A DNA stretch of 64,000 nt from Plotosus lineatus (taxonomy: Eukaryota; Chordata; Actinopteri; Siluriformes; Plotosidae), in contig CM045729.1 in assembly GCA_024760905.1 (NCBI GenBank), positions 44,182,080 to 44,246,079 of the forward strand, in the 5' to 3' direction. Shown piece by piece: positions 41,034 to 55,700 of this stretch. The notes beneath the pieces are model-generated. The model made no database searches. It worked only from the letters and a program-made list of their open reading frames with translations, and was not told the origin of the DNA. A program made the translations under genes and the position numbers. Each line of letters begins with the position of its first letter. Position 1 is the stretch's first letter.

Positions 41034-42200
41034 ACAAAAAAGAAAACAATATAGACCACAGAGGTCCATACGCACCCGCTGAAAGGACCATTTCATAATA
41101 TGCCGATCTAGAAAGAGCATAGCAAGTTTGGAAGTCTCCAGCTTCAGCATGGAGCAAATAAATATCCATAAACCTCATACAGTTTTGCCTCTGTGACCTT
41201 GAAAAGTAGGTCAAGTTCACTCACACACAAACTCATCAATTGCACCCGTAGCAGTAAGCCAGCATCCCAAGTTTGAAAACCTCACCTTCAGTGCATGTCA
41301 ATTAAGTGCCCGGAAATAAAATGTGATAGATGGATGGACAGACAGACAGAACTAAACCCATTTCTATAGCTCCCAACAGCAGGAGCTAAAAATCCATTTA
41401 GATTATGGGTTGCAGTAAAAAAATAAGAGGGGGGGGGGTGAATAGAAGTTTGGGGGTGAATAGTACTGTACTTTGCTTTTCATTATGTTTCAGCACAGTA
41501 CTGCCAAAACAAAATGATTTAAAGTGGTGTCATTACACAGCTCTTCAACTTTGCACCTGCCAGCACTGGGAGTTTACCTGCATTTGTCCTGATTTAAAAA
41601 AAAAAAAAATCAAATAGACCATAAAATCTGATTTTGTGTGCTTGTTTGCTTTGGAACAATGTGCAATATTGTATATACTTAAACAATTATGCACTTCAGG
41701 TTCAGTGGAAATCAATAAAATAAATATACCCGGAGCCTGTTTTCACAATTTTAAGGTGTGACACTGTTTAAGTGGAAGTTATTCCAACATAGTTTAAACT
41801 CACTGTTTAAAAAAAAAACCTTTCACCTTGAATTTATTTATTTTTAACCTTGAAGCTTTCTTCATCTTTTTGACACACTTTTTTGAATTTCTAGAATTTC
41901 AGGATCTGAAAATGGCGAACCATGTTTTTGTCTGCTGTTCTGATCCAAACACTCAAGTTTGCGACGTACATACTGTACATTATTATCAAGGTATACGTGA
42001 TGTGATTGGCTGTTAAGTTGGTAGAAAAAAAAATTATGACATTTAACCTTATTCTTGACCAAATAAATTTCAAAAACTAAAAGTAAACAGTTTTGCTATT
42101 GATGCAAGCTTCTCTACAGAAATGCCGTGTACTAAATTAACCGTGTAGGATTGGTCAATACAGGGTAATTCCAGACCAATGCTCTGATATATTGATTGTG
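41034..42200. other. Convergent intergenic spacer
   Basis: AT-rich with no gene. The region 41040-41400 contains fish-repeat-like text (TGTGACCTTGAAAAGTAGGT; GATGGATGGACAGACAGACA) that I cannot assign. Confidence 0.4.
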
Positions 42201-42221
42201 CAAGAGTGAGGTCAGTGCATT

Positions 42222-42605
42222 CTTTTTCTTCTTTTCCTTTCGGCTGTTCCTTTTTTTTTTTCAGGGGTCGCCACAGCGAATCTATCATTCTCATGTTTGA
42301 TTTGGCATAAGTTTTTCTTTTCTTTTCTTTTCTTTTTTTTAACGTCGGATGCCCTTCCTGACACAGCCCTTAACAAGGGGCAGAAACACGATGACGGCTT
42401 TGCAACGTACTCTTGTCGAAAGTCACCAATGATTCTTTTACATACCTCTCACCATAGACAGTGAGAGGCATGGCCGGCCTTTGATAACCCATTTAGCTGC
42501 ACTGGGAGGACAGTGACAACCTTGTGGAGAATGGGACTCGAACCCCCAACCTTAGGATCAGCGATCCAGCATCTTTTTTATCACCAGGCCCCACCACTGC
42601 CCAGC
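42222..42605 (-). mobile_element. SINE, RTE-tail subtype
   Basis: Reverse copy with a TTTC expansion at 42317-42340. The TSD is GAGGTCAGTGCATT at 42208-42221 versus GAGATCAGTGCATT at 42606-42619, with one mismatch. Confidence 0.85.
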
Positions 42606-42785
42606 GAGATCAGTGCATTAATGTCATAAATGATTGAACTACTATGAAATGCAATTATCTTTGTTAAAATAAAATAAAACATTTGTTTTCTTTCAGCAAA
42701 AAAAAAAAAAAAATTAAACTCATTTATTTTCCAGCATACTGTACATTCAATTTTAAGATTTTTTTTTTCATATTGACATTGTTAC

Positions 42786-42791
42786 TTTATT
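42786..42791 (-). terminator. znf142: Candidate ZNF142 polyadenylation signal
   Basis: AATAAA on the minus strand, about 235 nt after the TAA at 43025. A second candidate is at 42722-42727. Confidence 0.35.
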
Positions 42792-43024
42792 TTATAATGC
42801 CTTTAGTTTTGGCACACTTGGTGTTTTGTTTTTCTCCTTTCTAATGCTTGGGAATAAAGTCTTCAGGGATATATTCTGTATGCAGTCCTCAGCCTGTTCC
42901 ATTACTCATTTCCTTTGGTTAAGTGAAGCAGGTTTAATTATAGCTCAAAGCAACAGGACACCTCATTCATGTAATGTTCATGCCCACACTGCTACAGGGT
43001 TACTGTACAAATTAAAGTGAACTG

Positions 43025-43759
43025 TTATTTCCCTGTATCATCTCTCAAAGATGAACATCTTTCTGCATCAAGTGTGCTGTCTTTTCGCTCCATTTGCATG
43101 TCATGCTTTGACCCAAGCCGGACCTTGCGGAGTGAGACACTAGAGGTGTTAGGGTCTTTAGCGACACCGCTCTGTGTGGACTTGTCTGGATGGTGCCTTT
43201 GTAAATGCTTAACTACCTGGAACTTTTGTTTGGCGCGATAGGAGCAGTAGAGACAGCAGAAGGGCAGCTGGTTGGTATGGCTGAGGAAGTGAAGCCGGAG
43301 TCCAGCTGACCAGCGAAAACCTCGCTGACACAATGAGCAGACATATGGACGCTCATCACTGTGTCTTTTCTGGTGCGTCTTGAGCAGGAAGCGTGTTTTA
43401 AAAGCTTTGCCACACTTTTCACAGATGAAGGCGCGCTTGTCTTGATGTCGTGTCTCACAATGGACACGTAGTGCATCTGCACGGTTTGTGCGGTACTTGC
43501 ATTTCTCACATGCATACGATTTGGCCCCTTTGAGAAGATGAAAAATTTTAAACATATGAGTAGTTTTCATTGATTAATCTAAATATCTTATACATACCTG
43601 TAATATCTTACAGTAAATATGAACAAATTTATATATAAAAATATTACACATACCTGAATGTTTTGTCATATGATACTTCAACTGATTAACCCATTTGCAT
43701 TTGTATCCACATTCTGGACAGAGATATTTGCGTTCATCCTGGTGAATCCTCATGTGATA
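43025..43759 (-). CDS. znf142: ZNF142 exons 5-6: C-terminal fingers
   Basis: Exon 43759-43654 and exon 43527-43025 encode five fingers ending CCLYCSYRAKQKFQVVKHLQRHH. A basic/Ser-rich tail KVRLGSKHDMQMERKD..TGK* follows. Confidence 0.93.
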
Positions 43760-46700
43760 CTAAAACAAAAGTAGGAACAATTAATATTACTTTGTTCTGG
43801 GTGACACTGGTGTTGGGGTTACCACGTCTGTCTTACTGAAAAAAAAAAAAGCTCTTGGGTTCAAGTCCGAGACTCAGACGTTTCTGTATGGAGTTTGCAT
43901 GTATATGCTCTGTGCCGTACTTGGTTTTCTCAGAGTACTCCAGTTTACTCCCACAATCCAAACACATGCACATTAGGCTTGCTGGCTGTTTCATACTACT
44001 CCTAGGGCACAGTGTGAATGGTTGTGAGTATGCGGACCCCGTAAGAGTCTGGCAAGCTGTTTAGGCTGCACCCTGCCTTTGCTCTTTGTCAGCTGAGATG
44101 GTCTGCAGCACCCCCTAGTAGGATTAAGTGGTTCAGCAAATGAGTGAGTAATGATTTTGTTCCTCAAAAAAGAGTGTACTGAGCTGTGGAAATTCCTCAA
44201 GTTTATTCTGTTAAACACTGCACATAATCAGAATTTAAATATAGCAAACATTTTTCTAGTTTCGCAAGGATTAAAAAGGTGTTTCCTACCTTTAGGCGAG
44301 AAGGTTCCGCACAGGTGTAGTTGCACTGTTCACAGTGGTATGGTTTTTCTCCCGTGTGACTGCGAACATGCCAAGTGATTTTCTGACAGTTCCGAGTGGA
44401 GAAGTCACATTCTGTGCACTTGTAAAGACAGATTCCTCCATGTGAGCGGACATGCTGGTCAAACACCAACTGATGGATGCAGGAAAAATCACAGATGCCA
44501 CACTTGAGAATTTTTCCCTCATCATGCTCACCATGTTCATGTTCATCCAAGATATGCTGGATGAGTGACAGCTTCTTTGCTGTCGTAAAACCGCAATCTG
44601 GGCACTTTCGACTAACAGAGGCCCTGCTGCCCTTTTCTAGCGAGGTGGCACTTTCGTTTTGAGGATGCTTATTTTGCAAATGAGCTTTGAGGACAGCAAA
44701 ACTATCACAGATGAAAGTACAGCGAGTGCAGGAGTAGGTATTAGCAGTCTGGTGTGTTCGCTTGCAGTGCTGTTTATAGGCAAGATCCGAGCTGAAGCAG
44801 TAATCACACTGAATGCACTTGTGGCTCAGCTCACCCGTGTGGCAGCTCAGGGTGTGGCGGCTAATGTCGCTTGGGTTGTAGCCCTTGTAGTCACACAGAG
44901 TGCAGAAGTGAGTGGCTTGCTTGTCATGAATGCGCTGCCGATGAAGGCGTAACTTGGAAGCTGTACCAAAAGTCTGATTACATTGCTCACATCGATGCCG
45001 GCCAATCCCAGTGTGCATGGACTCATGGGCATCCAGACGGTGACGACGCGCTGTGCTGAAATCACAGAAGCGACAGCAGAAAGGGCGAACACCCTCATGC
45101 TTTAGTGCAACATGCTGACTCATGCAGTGCTCCTGCTTGCAGGTGAAGGAGCAAAGCTTGCAGATAAGTGGAGTTTGTTTGCCATGTTTTCGACTTTTAT
45201 TTGGGCCATGAACCATAATATGTTGACGGAGGGATTTCTCTGATCTGGCTACAAATGAGCATTGCTGACACTGTATATCCCCAGGCTTTAAACAACCTCG
45301 TTTCTCATGGCTAGTTAATGCTCTTTTCTGTTGACATGCAAATGAACACTTGGAACAGGAAAATCTTTTTGTGGTCTTTATTTTCTCTGCTGTGTGTCCG
45401 TGCTTTTCTCTATCTGGTAGTACCACCTCATTGCCTCTGTCTTTTGGTGCATCATCTACCTCAGGAGGGTCATTCACAGTCAGGTTTCCTTTAGGAGAGC
45501 TTCTGGAGCAGGCCTTACAATGACGAGCAATTGTAGCTTTCCTGCTACAAGAAAATGAACATTTGATGCAAGTGAATCTCCCATCCTCTTCCTGGTAATC
45601 ACGGGATTCACAAATTGGCAAGCTTCTGGAGTCACTTAGAGAAGCATTATAATTTGCGATTTTTTCTTCTTGGGGAGTTTTTGCTGTGGACATTGGTATA
45701 TTCTCCTCACATAAAGCTGATGTTGTCCCAGCAGACACGAGATATAGAGTAGAATCTTTAATATGCGATTGTTCAATTTGACAGTCTCTTGAAGGGGCAG
45801 GCATTCGCCTCTTCTTTTGGAGCACATGGCACTTTCTGAGACGATGAGTGTTAAAGGAACGTAGTTGTTTGAAGCGCAGACCACAGTCCTGACACTGAAG
45901 CGCTGCTTTCATCACCTGACAAGATGACTTGCAGTGGCGTGCATAGGCTGCATTCTTACGGGTCACATAGGAGCAGTGATCACACTGATAGACTTTGGCC
46001 TGTGTCTGGACTATCAACATCTGCACTCGCCCCTCCAAAATGAGAGCTTTGGCTTGGTCTTTGTCCCGCCTTCTCATCGCCTGGAGTAGAATCTCTGAAC
46101 CTGCTGCTTCGGGTAAGGAATCCCCTGAGGAAACTGCTTGTTGGATTGTAGAACTCTGGGATTCTTTGGTCAACATTTCATTTTCCGTGTTTACTGCTTG
46201 CTCTTCGATAACAATGCTGTCTGCGCAGTCTGACACAGCATTTTCTTCCTCGGAACTTATTGAAATCTGATTGACTTCAGGAGCGATGTCAGATCTTGTG
46301 GACTCATCACCGGAGATATTTGTGGGTGTGGCTTCTTGGTTTTCTGGAGGTCCACCGTGAGGATTTTCAGTGTTTGTTATTAAGGTTAAGTTGACATCTG
46401 GCTGAATATCAGTGGCATTGCTTATTTCCTCTCCCAGTGCTTCAGCAACAGAACTAATTTGATGTTCTTTAGTGTTTACACCTTCTGTAACATTTATTGC
46501 TTCACTATTGAGAATTTGCAAACTGACGTCATGCGTCATACCTGGAGCCATATCATGGGCCTGCTTAGTGTTTGAATCACTACCGAGACCCACTTTTCCT
46601 ACCGAGTGTTCCTCAACTCCTGAGTAAAAATTCTGTATCACATCCAGAGAATTCTTTTGTTTCTCTTTCTCTGCATATATTTCGAGCCACTTCTTATCCC

Positions 46701-49700
46701 CAGGAATGTAGCCATGAGTCTTCCGCTTGTGCAGAAAGAGTGTGATTTTGCTAAAGGTGATATAGGGGCAGAGGGCACAGCGAAACTCCCTTGATCGTGT
46801 ATGTTTGCTGTTTTCATGGTTGTGTAGAGACTGGCGGTACTTTGTTGTGTAAGTGCAGAACTTGCACAGGAATACAGGAAGCTGGTGGTCTTCAACTCCA
46901 TGCTTGGCTTGCATGTGCTTTAGTAATTCAGTCTTTCGCTTGCAGGAGTAAGCACACTGCTCACAGATAAGGTGTTTTTCTTGATGAATGAGCTTGTGAC
47001 TGTTCAGCTGGTCAATACGGTGACAACGATACATGCATTGGTTACACTTGTACCTTAGAAAGACAGAATAACACAATCAATAAAGGCCATAATTACAAAT
47101 TTATAAAACTCTGTTTATAGATCTTTATAAGTAGGTCATGAGACATGGTAATCCTTTGATAAAATCTAATAATGTCACATAGCTATAATAATGGACTACA
47201 AATAATTCCTTAATTATTAATCATGAAATATAGGTATATTATTTATGGTATCATAATGTGACCCGCTTTATAACAATGCCCTGTGAATAAGTCACAATTA
47301 TTTGCGAAGGTGAGGTGGATGTTGCTTAATAGTTATACCAAAGGACCACTCAACTTGGCAAATTACACTGAGTTTTATTTTATTTTATTTATTTTATTTT
47401 ATTTTATTCATAATAGTTTTAGTAGATACACTACACAGGAACATAGGAAAGTAAACTAATACTTTCGTAGTTTAAATTTTTACCCTCGGCTGTAATCGCA
47501 TACCAAAGTAAGGTTAAGTTCAGGTGCCATCAGGGAAGAAAACATTCACTGATGGGACCACCTGGTCATTCATTACATTCAGGTCATCAGTGACTTCTGC
47601 TTTGAGCCTTGTCCTGATCAACTTAAGTAACAATGCTATTGTGATAACAAAAATCAAGGCTAAAGGTGTTCTAATGAAATATCCGTGCCATTTTTAGAGC
47701 TTTTTTTTAACATATGCTTGTTTACAGAGACCCGTCAGATGAGCTAGGAGTCAGAATACTTTATTGATCCTGGAGTAAATTGTGTGCACTCAGTTGCTCC
47801 ATACCAAGTAAAGAATAAAATAATGAAAAAATGGAAGTCTCAATAGAAGAAATACTGTACATACATACATGCATACAAGCGTGGATGTAGATTTCTGTAT
47901 GCAAGTCTAAAATTAGGAATTACAGAAATCTATATAAAAAGATATAGAATTAATCTTTACAGTATTATCCGTATGATAAACAGTAGAATGTAAATGTATA
48001 ACAGTGGAGGTTGTTGCCATATGGAGGAGTTGTATAGTTTAATTGCTGCAGGTATAAATGATTCCCTGTGTTGGTCAGGAGAGCATTTAGGTGCTATCAG
48101 TCTCTCAGTGAACCGCTCCTGTGACTGATCAGCAGGTTGTGAAGCGAGTGGGAGGTATTGTTCAATATTGTCCTTATCTTGGACAACATTTGCCTCTCCG
48201 ACACCACCATCAGAAAGTCCAGTTCCATCCCCATAACGATACTGGCCTTGCAGATCAATTTATTCAATCTGTTTGCATCTGCAACATTCAGCCTGCTGCC
48301 CCAGCATGCAACAGCAGGGCTGTACAGCTAATGAAAAAAAAGTGTTTTTATATACACTACATGGAAATGCAAGTAAACAGGACTCCGAGATGGTGTGAGC
48401 TTGTTAAAATTTTTAGTATACCTTATGCTTAAAACAAACTTATTTGAGACTATTCCGGATATATACTTTATCCATTTTAAAAACATGATAATTACACTGC
48501 CTGCTGCATGTGATCGTGACAAACTATGTCCATCAAAAGTTTTTATTCAAGCAATAGACACTTAGGGTGCTTTTTCAATCGCTAGATAGTGGACCAAATC
48601 AGATTGCACTGTGATTTTGTTAGTATTTGAAATTACATTAATTAAAAAATAAAAAAGCCTGAATGAAAATACAATGTATTACTGTATGTATTTTTATGTA
48701 GATTTTATAGAGAATACATTTGGATATTGATAAATACCTCTAGTTAAAAGTAAACAAAAACAATACCCACCTGAGATCGCCAGTGTGTTTGCGCATGTGG
48801 ACATTAAGGTAGTGCTTCCATTTGGTAACATAACCACAATCTGAACACATGTGCTGCTTATCCTCAGAGTGTGTCAGCATGTGTTTGGAGAGATATGTTT
48901 CATCCCGGCATCTAAATTCACATAGTGAACATTTGTGTGGCTTTTCACCTGAAAAATAAATAAGCAAACAAACGCATGACCATTATACTTTAGTATACCA
49001 CATCATTGTCTCCCAAGCCTTGTCCTTTGGCATTTACCTCGCAAAAGGGAAGGCAAAGCTGCCTTTAAATCTAAACTGGAAGGGTTGAGTGAAACAAGAT
49101 CACAGCAAAGACAATTCTGTAAGATACTCCTTAAGTTAAACAGAATTTCATTTAATAAATACTATGATTGGCCATGAACAGGAGAGGACAGTGACATGTC
49201 CCCAACCCCTTTAGGATCCCTATGCTTCTTGCAAAAGCTTTCTAGTTACACAACATCATCAGCCTACCATGAAGCGGACTTAACCCCCTCAGGCACTTTT
49301 TTTTAAAGGGTATGAAAAAGTGTAGGCAAATGGAGAATGAAAAGTAAAAATGTGAGAATGTTTCAGAATTTAGGTTTGACAAGGATTTCATTTGTCCAAG
49401 AACAGGAGTATCAACCTCATACCACAAAGGGCCATGTGCTGCAGGTTTCTGTTTCAGCAAAGCAGCAGTGCACCTGATTTCATTCAGTTCATTGGTCATT
49501 CTGTGTGCTCTGTACAGAGACTGACCAATCAACTGCCTGAAGACTCAGATCAGTTAATTAAATGAGTCAAGTCAGGTGTGCTGCTGCTTGGTTAAACCGT
49601 AATCCCGCAGCTACATGGTCCTTTGTGGCATGAGCTTAACACCCCTGTCCTAGAAGATAAATCAATTCATCAGTAACAACAGCTAGTGTGGCACAGTGGC

Positions 49701-52700
49701 TAGCAATTTCATCTCACATAATGAAACATCTGGGTTTGTTTCAGTATGGGGTTTGCATGTTTACTCCAGGCTTCCTTCAGTTTCCTTTCAGAACTTCAGC
49801 TTCCTTCCACAATCATGAGACATGCACATTAGGCTTATTTTCTGTTCTAAACTGCCCCACTAAGAGTTACCATGTGTGCAGACTGCTCTCCGTGTGTTGG
49901 CCAAGCGATGGCCTGGCAAACTGTTCAGTGGAGCCCCACCTTCACCCACAGTCAAATGAGATAGGCTTAAGCCTCCCCCAGTAGGATTAGGTGGTTCAGC
50001 AAATAAATGGATGAAGGAAAGAACACAACAGGCCAACTTACCAGTATGCATCAGCATGTGTCTTTTAAGGACTCTTTTGTGGGCAGTCATAAAGCTGCAC
50101 TCTTGGCACTTGTGCGTTTTCTCACTAGCATGAAGATGTCCTACATGTTGCTCAAACACCACCGGATTGAACGTGATGAAGGGACAGAAGCTGCACTTGA
50201 GCTGTGTCTCTCCGGCATGGCCTTGTCTTTTGTGTTGCTGGAAACGGCTCTTATTGGAACATGAGAAGTCACACTGGGTGCAGTGAAAGGCTCGATGTGT
50301 GCGAAAATGAACCTCCATATCTTCTTGGCTTCTGAACAGTGCACAGCAGGCGTGATGATGACACTCTACGGCCTTGATACCATGCTCATCCAGCATATGC
50401 TTCTGAACCAGCTTCTTATCCGAGGCCTGAAAGGAACAATCTTGGTGGACACACGGCAGAGGCTGTCCGTTCTGCGTGATATGATGGGATTTCATATGCC
50501 TTTTTAATGCCTGACTCTGCTGGAAACTCTTTTGGCAAGTGGGGCACGTGTAGAGATCGGTGTCAGCATCCTTTTCTCCTTGATGGCCATGCACGCTAGT
50601 GATGTGGCGGTGCAGGGTGTTACGTTCCACAGAAGCATACTCGCACAGATGGCAGCGATGCAGCTTCTCACCAGATTCCCTCAGCATGTGGATACGCAGC
50701 TTGCTTTTGCTCGTAAAGTAGTGCTTGCAGGTGGGACACTGCAGGTTGGGGTCAGGAAAGTGGAGACGCATGTGTTCTATCAAGTGAGAGCGCGTCTTAA
50801 AGCAGCGCCGGCATTCTGTACATATATGAGTGCGAAACATGTGCTCAGTACCCTCTGCCACATGATCTACAACACAGCAATACAGACATGGATATCAGGA
50901 TACATAATACAACCTACATTAACTTTTCATATCAAGTGCTAAAGATAATTTACTCACTAATTACCTCCTTAAACATTTTCCAACTTTATTTTTCAGGAAC
51001 AGTTCATCGCAAACCACTCTACTTCTCATGTACAACTGCAATCTAAAAACAACTGCATTTTTATACTCAGTAATTCTCACGGTTATACCTGGAGAAAACT
51101 CCTGCAAACACAAGGAAAAAACTCCACATTTACGGCACTTGACAGAAGCTCTTCTCCAGAACGAGATGAGCTTTCCTTTTGGCTTTTCCCTTTATCAGGG
51201 GTCACCACAGCGAATGATTCGCACGTTTGATTTGGCAGAAGTTTTAACGTCGGATGCCCTTCCTGACACAACCCTTTTTTAGCAAGGGACAGAAACACGC
51301 TGACGGCTTTGTAGCCTACTCTTTTTACGAAAGTCAGCAATGGTTCTTTTACATGCCTCTCACCATAGACAGTGAGAGACAAGGCCTGCCTTTGATAACC
51401 CAGTTAACTGCACTGGGGGGGACAGTGACAACCTTGTGGGGACTCGAACCCCCAACCTTAGGATCAGCAATCCATCGCTCAAAACCATGAGACCACCACT
51501 GCCCCAAGCTCTTCTCCAGAGTGACGTAATTATATTTTAACAACTCAACAGCTCTCAATTTTGCTCAAGGGCCCAATAGTAGCAGTTTCCTTTGGATTAC
51601 TCACCGAGAGCCACTGCCTCTCAAATATTCTATATGGGTCTGATTACAAAACTGGTACTGAAATATGTGACAGTGCCATTTTACATTTTGTGCAGATTTA
51701 GAAAAAATAGTTTTTCCCATTTTTAATGTGCCATATTTTTCAGACCACAAGGCACACTTAAAATCCTCCAAGTCCAAATACCGCCTTTACGGCTATTATA
51801 GTCAGGTGACTCACTGAGGAATACATGAGTGGCTGAGAGAAGTTTACCTCCCGAACCGGAAGACATTTTCCACCTCATCTCCTTCTCTACCAGCCATCTG
51901 TCTTGTTTCGAGGATGCTTCTGCGTCTCAGGACGCTCAGCTTAATGAGTCTCACATTCATCACCGAGATAAAGCACTGCTTCAGGTCTCCTCCTGAGACC
52001 TCGGATTAACCTTCCTGAATTTACAGTTACACTGACGCAGCTCCTTAAGAGTAATGACCTCTGTTCTGTAATGACCACAATACTCACGCTGTGAATGAGC
52101 GCCGCCATGTTTGTTACTGTGATGACGCCATCACTTTAAAGGTGAGTGGCTGAGAGAAGTTTACGTCACGATTTAGGCAGCCTTTTTCCGGAAGACTTTT
52201 TCCACCTAATCTCCATCTCTATTGATCTGCGACTCCATGCATGAGGGAATAATAGAAAATAAAATATTATAATGTAATAATAATAAAATAATAGAGGGAT
52301 CCAGACGTTATGTCCAACTCGTGCAACTTGTGCAAACTCAGACACTGAAGATGAAGAATTTGATGGATTTGTGGAATAGGAATGAATTGATAAAGTGAGT
52401 TTACTGTTTTATATGTGAGGCGCTCCACCGAATGTATAGACGCTTGTCGCAAGTGACGTATGGTGCTTGTGAGACGAAGTGCGGCTTATCCGGACTTTCG
52501 ATCTTTCAAGTGATCAAGTGAAGGTTGAGTACTAAACAATTATTCAATGCGCACTTGCTCACTTGAAAGATCGAAAGTCCGAATAAACCGCGCTTTGTCT
52601 CACAAGCACCATACGTCACTTGCGACAAGCGCCTACATTCGGTGGAGCGCCTCACATATTGTTACAGCTGAACAACGTTGAGAGTTATTGTAAATGAGTT

Positions 52701-55700
52701 GAATCAAGTTTGACTTATCTGACTTTTGTTTTGCTGAATGCACCTTATAATCCGGTGGGCCATGTGTATGAAAATGGCCCGGTCAATCATTGTTCATTGA
52801 TGTTGCGCCATGTGGCCCGGAAAATTCTGTCTGTCTGTCTTCCCTTCGGCTTTTTCCCTTTTACTGGGGAGTCGCCACAGCGAATCATCTGATTCGCACG
52901 TTTGATTTGACAGAGGTTTTTACGTCCCTTCCTGTCACAACCCTTTTAGCAAGGGACAGAAACACGCTGACGACTTTGCAGCCTACTCTTTACGAAAGTC
53001 AGCAATGGTTCTTTTACATGCCTTTCACCATAGACAGTGAGAGACATGGCCCGCCTTTGATAACCCAGTTAGCTGCAGACCAATATGCATTAAACCCTGG
53101 TAGATGCAGGATAATATTCCTTGGAGAAGCAGCATCACAAATTATCAGTAGGATTCAAAATGTCAGTATGTAACATGGACAGAATGAATAGTCTTCTATT
53201 CACGAATAATAGCTTTAGATCAGGGGTGCTCAATATGTCGATCGCAAGCTACCAGTCGATCTCGAAGGTAATATTGGTCGATTGCAAAGGTAGTACAGTA
53301 TTGGTAAATAACATGACATTAAAAAAATAGACGTATTTTTCTGACCCTTAGCTCACTGCGCATGTGCAAACAACGGCACGAAATACAACAAAACAAGCTA
53401 GTCAGCGAGTTCCCTCCTATTATAAGTCCTCATTTTTCTGAAAGGAAAGACAGCTTATCAAACATGAGTATAGATGCTAGAGCAAAGAGGAAGACAAAGT
53501 ATCACTTCCATACAGAATGGGAGGTGGACTTTTTTATCACGATGTCATTTTAGAAGTGCGTTTGGAAGTGTGCTTGAGGCTGGCTGTCAGCAGCTACTGG
53601 CCAGACTATGCATCCCTGGCTGATTCAATTCAGTGGAAGTCATCAAAGTGAACTCAGGTAGTTACAAAAAATGTTTATAGTTAATTATGTTGTGTTGTGC
53701 AGTACTGGCTCATGCGGTTATGCAAGGCACATAAACATACATTTACACAGAAAGAACCTTCAATATACTTAAAAATCAATATATGTTTTGCATTTTTGTA
53801 ATGGGTAGATCTTTGTGACTTGGTCATTCTATAAGTAGCTCGCGTGCTGGAAAAGTGTGAGCAGCCCTGCTTTAGATAATAATTGTGTTATTAGTTGCAC
53901 TATCCCAATTGATAGTGTTTGACATGTTCAACTTTTCTTTATTATCGAAAGTCAATAAATGCCAATAAATCAGTAATCAGTGGGAGCACAGGATACACGA
54001 TGTAACATGGACAGGGAAAGAGATGGATATCATTGATCCCATTTTAAGTCTGGTGCTTATTTACCAATTTTGAAACACACATGCAAATTCTGTGGGCCAT
54101 TCTGTTGTGCATATGCTTGGGCTCCGATTCATGTTATTGGATCTGTGGAGACCTCAACTGGAACTTAGCAGGACATGAAAATAATGAAGTCTTTCTCTCG
54201 TTACAAAATTGAGCGTGAAAAAATGTAAACTGTATTTGAATTATTTCAAAAACTTTGTTCACCATATGTACATATTTTGATATGATATTATCCCCCAGGC
54301 ATGCACGAAAGATTTTGATGCATCAGTAAACTTGGACATGGAAATATTTATTCAAGTTTGAAGTTGGGTAGTTGGAACATGTGCTAGTTTTGTGATCTGA
54401 CGCAAAATAAATATATGAAGACTAATAAAAAACGTGTAAATAAAGCCAAGTTCACATTGGGTAATGCAGCCGTGAGGATGGGCACAAACAAGTGTCTGTC
54501 CTCACGCCGGTCCCAGACCCGGAAAAATGCAGAGGGTTGCGACAGGAAGGGCATCCGGCGTAAAAATTATTGGCAAAATACACAATGCGAACCGTCAACA
54601 GTAATTTCATACCAGATCGGTCGAGGCCCGAGTTAACAACGACCGCCATCAGTGCTGTCAACCAATAGGGTGCTTGTGGAAATTAGCCTGCTGTTGGTCG
54701 AAGAAGGAGAGGCGGGAGGCGTGCCCGTAGGTAGAGAGAGAAGAGGAAAAACATGAGTCTAGGACTGAGAGTAGGGACTTTGAATGTTGGAGCTATGACA
54801 GGAAAAGGTAGCGAGCTGGCTGACATCATGCAGAGGAGGAAGGTGGACATACTGTGTGTTCAGGAGACCAGGTGGAAAGATAGCAAGGCGAGAAGCTTAG
54901 AAGCAGGGTTTAAGCTGTTTTTTCATGGTGTAGACGAGAAGAGAAATGGAGTAGGAGTCATCCTGAAGGAGGGGTTTGTCAGGAATGTTCGAGAAGTGAA
55001 AAGAGTGTCAGACAGAGTGATGAGTCTCAAGTTAGAAATTGAAGGTGTGATGCTCAATGCTGTTAGTGCTTATGCCCCACAGGCAGGATGTGAGCTAGAA
55101 GAGAAGGAGAGATTCTGGAGTGAGTTAGATGAAGTGATGCAAAGTACCCCCAGAGGTGAAAGAGTGGTCATTGGTGCACACTTCAATGGACATGATGGTG
55201 CAGGAAACAGAGGGGACGAGGAAGTGATGGGCATGTTTGGTATCCAGGACAGGAACACAGAAGGACAGATGTTGATCGATTTTGCAAAAAGGATGGAAAT
55301 GGCTGTGGTGAATACTTTCTTGCAGAAGAGACAGGAGCATAGGGTGACTTATAAAAGCAGAGGTAGGAGCACACAGATAGACTACATCTTGTGTAGGAGA
55401 TGTAATTTGAAGGAAGTCAGTGACTGCAAAGTAGTAGTGGGTGAGAGAGTTGCCAAACAGCATAGGATGGTGGTGTGCAGGATGACACTGATGGTGAAAA
55501 AGGTGAAGAAAGCAAAGGCAGAGCAGAAGACAAAGTGGTGGAAACTGAAAAAGGAAGAGTGTCGTGTTGTCTTCAAGGAGGAGTTGAAACAGGTCTTGTC
55601 GTTAACACATATGTATTCTGTTTTACTGCAGCTAACCTTCATTCCTATCCTTTCCAGGGCATACCTCCACCTCTCTAGATTTTCCTGCACTTGTTCTCTG

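Noticed and set aside
43213..43515. Cys/Ser-rich alternative frames within the ZNF142 exons (also 44292, 46638, 50141)
   Set aside because: Out-of-frame translations of real finger exons.
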